Made by a program: the position numbers and the translations under genes. Positions 15,212 to 20,926 of a stretch of DNA of 20,926 bases are shown here, piece after piece. Where the stretch lies: the NCBI GenBank assembly GCA_022360135.1, contig JAKSDM010000612.1, positions 1 to 20,926 on the forward strand, written 5' to 3'. The DNA comes from Pseudanabaenales cyanobacterium (GTDB lineage: Bacteria; Cyanobacteriota; Cyanobacteriia; Phormidesmidales; Phormidesmidaceae). The notes beneath the pieces were generated by a model. The model did not search any database and was not told the DNA's origin. It saw only the letters and a program-made list of their open reading frames with translations. Position 1 is the stretch's first letter. Each line of letters starts with the position of its first letter.

Positions 15212-15784
15212 TTATTCTTGCAATCCTTGTCTGAGCTGAATTTGAGTATTGGTCACTAAGGTTCCTTCCAATGGTTCAAACGGTTCGATCCCGATTGTGA
15301 CCGTATAGTTCAGCGACGCTTTTGGCTTGCCTCCTAGTGCTTGCCAGAACTCACCCAAACTCTGTAGGCGAGCGGGCTGTATGGCTGTAGTTGGCAGAGG
15401 AGGCTGTTGCCCGACTAAACTGCCGTGAAGCACACTGTTCGGCAGGGTTGGATATCGCAGCAGAACCTTCAACACTTGACCCAGTAGTTGGTGTTCACTG
15501 CCAATATCTCCGAGCCAAGCAGTAATGAGATATGAACAGTCCACGCGCACGAGTGGAGGCTTCCGCTGATAGGCGCCATTGCTTTGCCGCTCAATCAGCC
15601 ATTCATTGCTACGCAATTCTGAGTTTTCTCGCACATCGTAGAGAAAGCAATCCACAGTTCGACCGCTCGGAGGCCGAAAATTGTCATCGGGTGGATCAAA
15701 TACAACAGCAATAGAATCTGAGAGCATCCTTTCTAACTCAACCTCAAACAGTTCTTTCAGGCTGTCGTCTAAATCTTTAATCAT
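15212..15784 (-). CDS. cis16: DUF4255/Pvc16-type tail terminator protein (Cis16)
   Basis: A 190-residue protein with the DUF4255 pattern found in Afp16/Pvc16: IKDLDDSLKELFEVEL at the start, AVVFDPPDD near residues 26-34, TVDCFLYDVRENSELRSNEW around 43-62, RKPPLVRVDCSYLITAW near 73-89, and SEHQLLGQVLKVLLRYPTLP around 95-114, followed by QSLGEFWQALGGKPKASLNYTV. In Afp and PVC particles this protein caps the tube and sheath at the end away from the baseplate and fixes tail length. It is the second gene of the operon. In many clusters the Afp15-type AAA+ ATPase gene adjoins it; here none is present. No clear ribosome-binding site precedes the ATG, so expression may depend on the preceding gene 15 bases upstream. 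Confidence 0.9.
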   Translation of the reverse strand: MIKDLDDSLKELFEVELERMLSDSIAVVFDPPDDNFRPPSGRTVDCFLYDVRENSELRSNEWLIERQSNGAYQRKPPLVRVDCSYLITAWLGDIGSEHQLLGQVLKVLLRYPTLPNSVLHGSLVGQQPPLPTTAIQPARLQSLGEFWQALGGKPKASLNYTVTIGIEPFEPLEGTLVTNTQIQLRQGLQE

Positions 15785-15799
15785 TGCAGTAAGGAAGAG

Positions 15800-16810
15800 T
15801 TAGAGGTCACGTCCTGAGCCAATTTTTTCAGGCTGTTGGGCAACTGCAACAGGAATCGTGTTATCAATTGCGCTATCATCATCATAGCCTTCACGATCGA
15901 GTGTGATATCTTGTGCTTCACGAATAAACTTATCCCGTCGGGTTTCTACAAAAGTCTTGTAATGACTCCTAGCTCTTTTCTCCTGATCAACGGCATTGAC
16001 CCAAATCTTATTCCAGTAGAAGGTTTCGTAGCTAGCCATACAGTAATGCCACAAATATTGGGTGAGGAGCCGTTTCAACCATTCGTGATCCTTGGCGATC
16101 TCAGCAGATTTTGATTTCCCAGGCGCCTCATCTTGCTTCAATTTTCTAGCTTCTCGCAAAAGATAGTTAAACTCCAGACGATAAGCATAGAGAGCCTTAT
16201 AGTTTTCCGCATCCAGCAGAACTTCTGACTTCTTGTATAGATCATCAAGATCTTTGAACCAAGTGGTGACTTGCTCTTTGTACTTTTTATAATACTCAAA
16301 CTGTTCTGCAATCCTTTGTTTGATCACAACCGCTTGATCCCGATAGCACTTGCCGTCTTCTAGCCGATTCCAAGCGTATTCCAATTCATCTTTAAGAGCA
16401 CGCTGTGCATCGTTGTACGATTGCTCTCTTAAGTCTTGAATTGCTTGCCGTAATTTAGCGCCAGGGTTATCTACGTCATCTGTCCAATTAACCAACTTTT
16501 TATACTGATCCTCTGCCTTAGCGAGTTTTTCTCGGATAAACGCCTGCTGATACTCTTTTTGATAATCAGCAACAATTTTGGGGATCTCATCTCTATACTC
16601 TTTCTCTAGCAAATCAAGATCCTTTTTGAAATCCTTTAAGGCTTGAGAATCAGGATTTTTTAACTGTTCATGCTGGTAAATGCTTTGTAACTCATTTAGC
16701 AATCGACCGATTGTGGTGAATTGCTTCAGTCGTTCTGTTTCATCTACTTTGCACAGAGCAAGGTTTCCATGAATAATAATGATGTCAGTGTCAATGATGT
16801 TAATATCCAT
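15800..16810 (-). CDS. Unrecognised coiled-coil protein, first gene of the CIS operon
   Basis: A 336-residue protein I do not recognise. The first ~22 residues are hydrophobic and beta-like (MDINIIDTDIIIIHG, then NLALCKV). From about residue 25 to 310 the chain is almost wholly helical, rich in Lys, Glu, Asp, Gln and Tyr, with long heptad-like stretches, for example LLNELQSIY near 37, LDLLEKEYRDEIPKIVADY near 66, and YNDAQRALKDELEYAWNRL near 132. A tail of about 30 residues, rich in Asp and Pro, ends the protein. No catalytic motif, no signal peptide and no long membrane helix are seen. As the first gene after a divergent promoter region, it could be a short tape measure (336 residues at 1.5 angstrom per helical residue is about 50 nm), a cargo protein or a regulator; these are inferences. 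AGGAG lies 11 bases before the ATG. Confidence 0.7.
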   Translation of the reverse strand: MDINIIDTDIIIIHGNLALCKVDETERLKQFTTIGRLLNELQSIYQHEQLKNPDSQALKDFKKDLDLLEKEYRDEIPKIVADYQKEYQQAFIREKLAKAEDQYKKLVNWTDDVDNPGAKLRQAIQDLREQSYNDAQRALKDELEYAWNRLEDGKCYRDQAVVIKQRIAEQFEYYKKYKEQVTTWFKDLDDLYKKSEVLLDAENYKALYAYRLEFNYLLREARKLKQDEAPGKSKSAEIAKDHEWLKRLLTQYLWHYCMASYETFYWNKIWVNAVDQEKRARSHYKTFVETRRDKFIREAQDITLDREGYDDDSAIDNTIPVAVAQQPEKIGSGRDL

Positions 16811-17054
16811 GCTCGGATATTCTCCTACTTAGATTAAAAAATTGCAACAAACAAGAATTCGTCACTCCGTTAGATGTAAGCATGCCAAATTTAGACGGGA
16901 GACTTGAAGCCGATCGTCTGCAAAAAACGAGATAATCAACCCTTGGCGCTATGGGATCACCCCCTTCATCGGTGAATCCGGACCATGATGATTATTCTAT
17001 GAACAGGCAATTTTAGGATTCTTTGTTTTTATTAATTGTTGATTTATAGACTTT

Positions 17055-17082
17055 TTGCTAGCCTCAGTTTCATTTCTGATAA
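17055..17082 (+). promoter_or_regulatory. Possible promoter of the STAND NTPase gene
   Basis: TTGCTA (17055-17060) and TGATAA (17077-17082) are spaced by 16 bases and resemble -35 and -10 boxes, with a start site expected near 17090, about 35 bases before the ATG. The match to consensus is only fair. The -10-like box lies in the loop between the arms of the inverted repeat at 17062-17100, which would suit repression by a protein bound there. Confidence 0.3.
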
Positions 17083-17100
17083 ACTGATTGGCAACTGAGG
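17062..17100. repeat. Nested inverted repeats, candidate operator
   Basis: CCTCAGTT (17062-17069) and AACTGAGG (17093-17100) are perfect 8-base inverted repeats with a 23-base spacer. TCAGTTT (17064-17070) also pairs perfectly with AAACTGA (17081-17087) around a 10-base loop. The left arm is therefore shared by two mutually exclusive hairpins, or the core AACTGA/TCAGTT is a thrice-used binding site. Its distance of 27 bases from the ATG fits an operator or a leader switch. The repeats are directly visible; the function is inferred. Confidence 0.5.
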
Positions 17101-17126
17101 GTTGCTAATCTACAGAAAGTGTGCAT

Positions 17127-20100
17127 ATGGCGTCTATTAAGGCTTCGCGGCATGGCTTAACCCAAATCAAACGAGCTATTGCCCAAAAAAGCTGGAAAAC
17201 GAGCGGCGAGCGGTGGCTGGTAGAAGCCAGCAAGATTCTTGACCCTTGTGGCGACTGGTATGAGTCGGGGCCATATGCCTATGGTTGCAGTCTGCAAACC
17301 TGGGAGCGATTTTTACAGGGAACCGCCATTCGAGATCGCAGCTTCATCGCTTTTTGTCAGGTCCTAGGCTTAGAGCCTGACGCCGTTGCCGAAGTCTCCC
17401 ATCGTCTGCGGGAAGATTGGGGCGAAGCCCCGGATGTGCCTGTTTTTCACGGACGTAGACAGGAACTCAACACCCTAGAGCATTGGCTACTCGACGATCG
17501 GTGTCGCTTAATCACCATCGTCGGACTCGCAGGCGTCGGCAAGACTCGTTTAGTCAGGGGTGGGATTGGTAAAACAGATTTATCATTGCAGCTCGCCCGT
17601 CGGGTGCAAGGGGAGTTTGAGTATCTGATCTGGCGACGATTGCTGAATGCTTCCCCCCCCGAAGTCATCCTGGCCGAGTTGATTGAATTTGTCTCCGATC
17701 GCCAGGAAACTCATTTATCGAACACTCCAGAAGGTCTAGCGACCCAACTGCTGCCTTATTTGAGACAACGCCGCTGTTTAGGAATCTTCGATAACGTTGA
17801 GTCGATTTTGCAAGGCGGGGAGCGCGCCGGAGACTATCGAGCCGGTTATGAAGGGTATGGAGAGTTTTTTCGGCGGATTGGGGAAAGTGAGCATCAAAGT
17901 TGTGTGGTGTTGACCAGTCGGGAGAAGCCGCAAGACATCGAAATGATGGAAGGGGTTTGGTTAGTGCGATCGCTGGAATTAGGCGGCGTAGATAGCGCTG
18001 CTGGACAGGCCATCTTTCAAGATATTGGATGTGCTTACGACTCGACGTTTAAGGGATCGGATGATGAGTGGGAAACCCTAGTGTCGTTCTACAGTGGAAA
18101 TCCACTGGCGTTAGAAGTCGCCGCCAAGCATATACTGAGGCGATTTGACGGCGACCTCTCTCAATTTTTAGCCCAAAATTTAACCATCTTTGGCAAGATT
18201 CGCGATCTGCTGGATTGGCATTTTGATCGCCTATCTGAGGCGGAGAAAGAGGTTATGTACTGGCTTGCCATCAACCGAGAACCGGTTTCAATTGCAGACT
18301 TGAAGGGCGATATTCTGTCACCATTCGCCCAAAAATACATTCCAGAAACGTTAGATACTTTAGAACGACAGCTCCCCATCGAGAAAAGCGGCGATCAGTT
18401 TACGATACAGCCTGTTTTGATCGAATATGCGACGGAGCGCCTGATTAAACAAATCTGTCAGGAACTGAAGAGTGGCAGGCTACACCTGTTTAACAGCCAT
18501 GCTCTGATCAAAGCCTCTGCAAAAGATCATGTCAGAGCCAGCCAGATCCGCATCATTCTTAATGTGATTATTCAGCAACTGGCCTCTACGTCAGGGCTCA
18601 AGGAACAAAATTGTTTAGAACATCAGCTATTGCAGATTCGGGCAAGGCTGAAGGAAACGTATCAAGACCAGCCAGGATATGCAGCGGGAAATCTGCTGAA
18701 TCTACTTCGCTACAGTGGGATTGACGTGAGTGGCCATGATTTTTCTCACCTGGCGATCCGGCAGGCGGATCTGCAAGGCGCTCATTTGCATCAGGTCAAT
18801 TTCGCCGCCTGTGAGTTCGCTCAGTCTAGCTTTACTCAGCACTTTGGCGGGGTTCATTCGATTGCATTTAGCCCTGATCAAGACCTGTTAGCCATGGGGG
18901 ATTCCAATGGTGATATTTGGTTATTTCATCTCAAAGATAGACAACCATGGTTATGTCTTAGAGGTCACAATAAAAACCTATCAATTCCGGCAATGGCCTT
19001 CAGCCCAGATGGCAAATGGCTGGTGAGCGGTAGTTTAGATCTCACTGTGAAACTATGGGATACGCACACAGGTGAGTGCTTGAAAACACTGACAGGGCAC
19101 ACAAAATGGATTTGGACCGTGGCGTTCAGTCCGGATGGTCAAACGGTAGTGAGTGGTGGAGATGACAACACGATCAGGCTCTGGAATATCCATACCGGGG
19201 ACTGTCAAGTAATAGAGGGCCATTGCGGATGCGTTTTGAATGTTACGGTCAACCCTGAGGGTAACCTGATCGCGAGTGCAGGATACGACCACGCAATCCG
19301 GTTGTGGCGTCTTGAAACGGCAGAGTGTTTCAAGATTCTAACCGGTCACGAAAATAGTATTTGGGATGTCGCCTTTCATCCCAATGGCGAGACCTTGGCC
19401 AGCGGGAGTGTAGACAGCACAGTCAAAGTGTGGGATGTGCATACGGGGAACTGTCTGAACACCCTGAAAAGGCATACTCAAGAAGTCTATTCAATTGCCT
19501 TCAGCGCCGATGGTCAAATCATTGCCAGCGGCAGCTTTGATCGCACCATAAACCTATGGGATTCCGGTACAGGTGAGCTGCTGAAAACGTTAAGGGGACA
19601 TACCAATGGTGTACGCATGATTACCTTTGCTCCTGATAACAGCATTCTGGCCAGTGGCGACAATGACCAATTGTTGAAACTGTGGGATGTCAACACGGGC
19701 GAATGCCTCAAAACCTGGCAAGGCTATATAAATTGGATGTGGACGATTGCGATCGCTGCCGATGGACGTTTGCTCGCCAGTGGGAGTTTAGATAAAGCAG
19801 TCAGACTTTGGGATAGTCACACGGGGAAGCTGATCAACGTATTGCGAGGACATAATAATTGGATTAGGACAGTGGCGTTTAGCCCGGATGGGCAAATCCT
19901 GGCGAGTGGAAGCGATGACGAAACCATAAAGCTCTGGGATGTTAGCACTGGGCAATGCCGAACAACCCTGCAAGGCTATCCCAAGGGAGGGGGGTGGACG
20001 GTGGCGTTTAGCCCGGATGGGGGATTGCTAGCGAGTGGCGGTCGAGAGGGAACTATCCGGTTTTGGGATGCTCGTACTGGGGACAGTCTCCGATGTTTAG

Positions 20101-20705
20101 CCAGACATAGTAATTGGATTTGCTCGGTAACTTTTAGTCCGGATGGCCAAAGCTTAGCCAGTTGCAGTTATGATCAAACCATCAAACTCTGGGATGTCAA
20201 GACCGGTGAATGTCGCCTAAGCATCCAGGATCCCCTGAGTAGAGTGTTCGCCATTGCGTTTCATCCGAATGGTCAAATGCTCGTGAGTGGGGGAGATGAT
20301 CAACAAGCCAAGCTCTGGGATATCTCTACAGGCAACTGTATTCAAACATTTCAAGGACATGCTGGTTCGATTCAGGCTGTGACTTTTAGCTCGGCTGGGC
20401 GCCTCATCAGTAGCGCCTACGTTGATACAACCATTCGGTTTTGGGATGTTCAAACTGGACAATGTATTGGAGTTTTAGAGGGGCACACAACTTGGGTGAG
20501 AGCAGTTGTGTTTACCCCAGATGGTCAGACAATAGCCAGTGGCAGTACCGATGGCACAATCCGGCTTTGGGATGTTGAAACTAGACAAGTATTGAGGGTG
20601 CTACACCCGAAAAGACCTTACGAAGGGATGAATATTGCTGATGTTAGGGGCCTGACGGCGGCCCAGGAAGATGCATTGATTGCCCTGGGAGCCAACTCAG
20701 GCTAA
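17127..20705 (+). CDS. STAND NTPase: HTH-like N-terminus, NB-ARC domain, 14 WD40 repeats
   Basis: A protein of 1192 residues from the ATG at 17127; a GTG six bases upstream is possible, but homologues begin near MASIKAS. Residues 1-95 form the helical domain found at the N-terminus of many cyanobacterial NB-ARC/WD40 proteins (GLTQIKRA, RWLVEASKIL, WERFLQG). The NB-ARC domain follows: P-loop GLAGVGKT at 133-140 with a second GGIGKT at 145-150, Walker B-like GIFDNVE near 219, LTSREKP near 262, and GNPLA at 324-328. A helical section and a pentapeptide-like stretch (DLQGAHLHQVNF, about 548-560) lead to 14 WD40 repeats at about 573-1161, enough for two seven-bladed propellers. The tail RPYEGMNIADVRGLTAAQ is the usual family ending, so the gene is complete. 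Such proteins are nucleotide-switched sensors or signalling scaffolds. A link to the divergent CIS operon is inference from position. Confidence 0.93.
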   Translation: MASIKASRHGLTQIKRAIAQKSWKTSGERWLVEASKILDPCGDWYESGPYAYGCSLQTWERFLQGTAIRDRSFIAFCQVLGLEPDAVAEVSHRLREDWGEAPDVPVFHGRRQELNTLEHWLLDDRCRLITIVGLAGVGKTRLVRGGIGKTDLSLQLARRVQGEFEYLIWRRLLNASPPEVILAELIEFVSDRQETHLSNTPEGLATQLLPYLRQRRCLGIFDNVESILQGGERAGDYRAGYEGYGEFFRRIGESEHQSCVVLTSREKPQDIEMMEGVWLVRSLELGGVDSAAGQAIFQDIGCAYDSTFKGSDDEWETLVSFYSGNPLALEVAAKHILRRFDGDLSQFLAQNLTIFGKIRDLLDWHFDRLSEAEKEVMYWLAINREPVSIADLKGDILSPFAQKYIPETLDTLERQLPIEKSGDQFTIQPVLIEYATERLIKQICQELKSGRLHLFNSHALIKASAKDHVRASQIRIILNVIIQQLASTSGLKEQNCLEHQLLQIRARLKETYQDQPGYAAGNLLNLLRYSGIDVSGHDFSHLAIRQADLQGAHLHQVNFAACEFAQSSFTQHFGGVHSIAFSPDQDLLAMGDSNGDIWLFHLKDRQPWLCLRGHNKNLSIPAMAFSPDGKWLVSGSLDLTVKLWDTHTGECLKTLTGHTKWIWTVAFSPDGQTVVSGGDDNTIRLWNIHTGDCQVIEGHCGCVLNVTVNPEGNLIASAGYDHAIRLWRLETAECFKILTGHENSIWDVAFHPNGETLASGSVDSTVKVWDVHTGNCLNTLKRHTQEVYSIAFSADGQIIASGSFDRTINLWDSGTGELLKTLRGHTNGVRMITFAPDNSILASGDNDQLLKLWDVNTGECLKTWQGYINWMWTIAIAADGRLLASGSLDKAVRLWDSHTGKLINVLRGHNNWIRTVAFSPDGQILASGSDDETIKLWDVSTGQCRTTLQGYPKGGGWTVAFSPDGGLLASGGREGTIRFWDARTGDSLRCLARHSNWICSVTFSPDGQSLASCSYDQTIKLWDVKTGECRLSIQDPLSRVFAIAFHPNGQMLVSGGDDQQAKLWDISTGNCIQTFQGHAGSIQAVTFSSAGRLISSAYVDTTIRFWDVQTGQCIGVLEGHTTWVRAVVFTPDGQTIASGSTDGTIRLWDVETRQVLRVLHPKRPYEGMNIADVRGLTAAQEDALIALGANSG

Positions 20706-20708
20706 GGG

Positions 20709-20740
20709 AGAGCGTACTGCTCTGTCAATCTTCAATTGAC
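20709..20740. terminator. Weak hairpins after the NTPase gene, possible bidirectional terminator
   Basis: Two short perfect inverted repeats follow the stop: AGAGC/GCTCT (20709-20713 and 20719-20723, 5-base loop) and GTCAAT/ATTGAC (20724-20729 and 20735-20740, 5-base loop). Neither is followed by a T-run, and the second overlaps the 3' end of the convergent transposase gene. They might terminate transcription from both sides, or belong to the IS terminus. Low confidence. Confidence 0.2.
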
Positions 20741-20926
20741 GGGTAAAGACGATGTAACTTGATTCTCGCATCTGAGGTGGTGAAGCGCCAATCAATCCAG
20801 TTTTGTTTCTGTCTACGGTTGGTTTCCCAGACCTCCACTTCTTGCTGCAAGGCGTCAAAGTTTGGGATGCGACGATCAAGCCACTGTCGTGAAAGAATAC
20901 TCAACTCGATCTCCACCATATTCAAC
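20725..20926 (-). CDS. IS630-family transposase, C-terminal fragment (runs off right edge)
   Basis: An open frame enters from the right edge and ends with TGA at 20725-20727. It reads NMVEIELSILSRQWLDRRIP, then WIDWRFTTSDARIKLHRLYP. This is the C-terminal block of IS630-family DDE transposases, covering the helix that carries the last catalytic glutamate (in VEIELS) and the closing WRFT..DAR..L.RLYP motif. A TTG at the edge and the ATG at 20917-20919 are internal codons and not the true start. The stop lies 19 bases from the stop of the NTPase gene, so the left end of this IS sits directly behind that gene. Nothing in the visible part is broken. Confidence 0.85.
   Translation of the reverse strand, partial: LNMVEIELSILSRQWLDRRIPNFDALQQEVEVWETNRRQKQNWIDWRFTTSDARIKLHRLYPSIED

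Larger units (their letters stand above)
16811..17126. other. Divergent intergenic region between the CIS operon and the STAND NTPase gene
   Basis: This 316-base stretch carries no gene. It must hold the promoters of both the leftward CIS operon and the rightward NTPase gene. On the right it contains nested inverted repeats (17062-17100) and possible promoter boxes. On the left, just before the CIS operon, an AT-rich stretch (16831-16850) precedes an AGGAG site at about 16822-16826. The middle (16900-16990) has no tRNA, terminator or open frame that I can recognise; short stretches of codon-like sequence there may be remnants but match nothing I know. Confidence 0.6.

Noticed and set aside
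120..16810. A prophage
   Set aside because: The genes are tail-like only. No capsid, portal, terminase, integrase, replication or lysis gene is present, and DUF4255, the Afp11/Afp12 pair and paired sheath genes are typical of CIS.
120..16810. A classical type VI secretion system
   Set aside because: There are no TssJLM membrane-complex proteins, no ClpV, and sheath and tube proteins are of the phage/Afp type and not TssB/TssC or Hcp.
16811..17126. A remnant of an Afp15-type ATPase or other gene upstream of the CIS operon
   Set aside because: Reading all frames gave no Walker motifs and no stretch that I could assign to a family; the region is too short and stop-rich.
18840..20600. Regular repeats suggesting a CRISPR or tandem DNA array
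   Set aside because: The ~126-base periodicity is in frame and corresponds to WD40 blades; there are no short identical repeats with unique spacers.
1..20926. GCGATCGC palindromes as operators or phage sites
   Set aside because: They are spread through coding DNA of all genes, as expected for the cyanobacterial HIP1 sequence.
1..20926. tRNA or rRNA genes
   Set aside because: No cloverleaf-like sequence with T-loop (GGTTCRA) in the right context and no rRNA motif was seen.

Overview
The window looks cyanobacterial. The octamer GCGATCGC (the HIP1 palindrome that is over-represented in many cyanobacterial genomes) occurs repeatedly, for example near 349, 546, 6382, 8513, 11144, 12119, 12822, 17966 and 19747. 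A palindromic G-rich/C-rich repeat of a type common in filamentous cyanobacteria lies at 9650-9726, and the large NB-ARC/WD40 protein on the right has the N- and C-terminal signatures usual for cyanobacterial members. I cannot name the species.

Layout. Positions 1-66 (minus) hold the N-terminus of an IS630-type transposase that runs off the left edge. Positions 120-16810 hold one continuous minus-strand operon of 16 genes with overlaps or gaps of at most 103 bases. It encodes a contractile injection system (CIS) of the Afp/PVC/eCIS type. In transcription order: a 336-residue coiled-coil protein of unknown role; a DUF4255/Pvc16-type tail terminator; a tandem carboxypeptidase-regulatory-like beta-sandwich protein; two sheath proteins; tube protein 1; a small gp26/gp51-like baseplate chaperone; a DUF6760 protein; tube protein 2; an unrecognised ~540-residue Gln/Ser-rich protein; a LysM adaptor; a gp27/gpD-like hub; a minimal gp5/gpV OB-fold spike base; a gp25 wedge protein; two large baseplate wedge proteins (Afp11 and Afp12 types); and a short NHL/beta-propeller protein at the 3' end. 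After a 316-base divergent intergenic region (16811-17126) comes a plus-strand STAND NTPase with 14 WD40 repeats (17127-20705). Positions 20725-20926 (minus) hold the C-terminus of an IS630-type transposase that runs off the right edge.

How the parts work together. Sheath and tube genes provide a contractile tail. LysM adaptor, hub, OB spike base, gp25, Afp11 and Afp12 provide a baseplate, and the DUF4255 protein probably caps the tail. No capsid, portal, terminase, integrase or lysis gene is present, so this is a CIS and not a prophage. Usual parts not visible here are a PAAR tip, the spike beta-helix, a recognisable long tape measure, the Afp15-type AAA+ ATPase, a fibre and any recognisable toxin cargo. 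They may be encoded elsewhere, be replaced by the three unrecognised proteins, or be missing because the locus is trimmed between two IS630-type elements.

Most worth a second look: the ~540-residue protein with a palindromic mobile repeat read through in frame; the first-gene coiled-coil protein; the stripped-down spike; the doubled P-loop in the STAND NTPase; and the IS630 sequences flanking the whole system in the same orientation.
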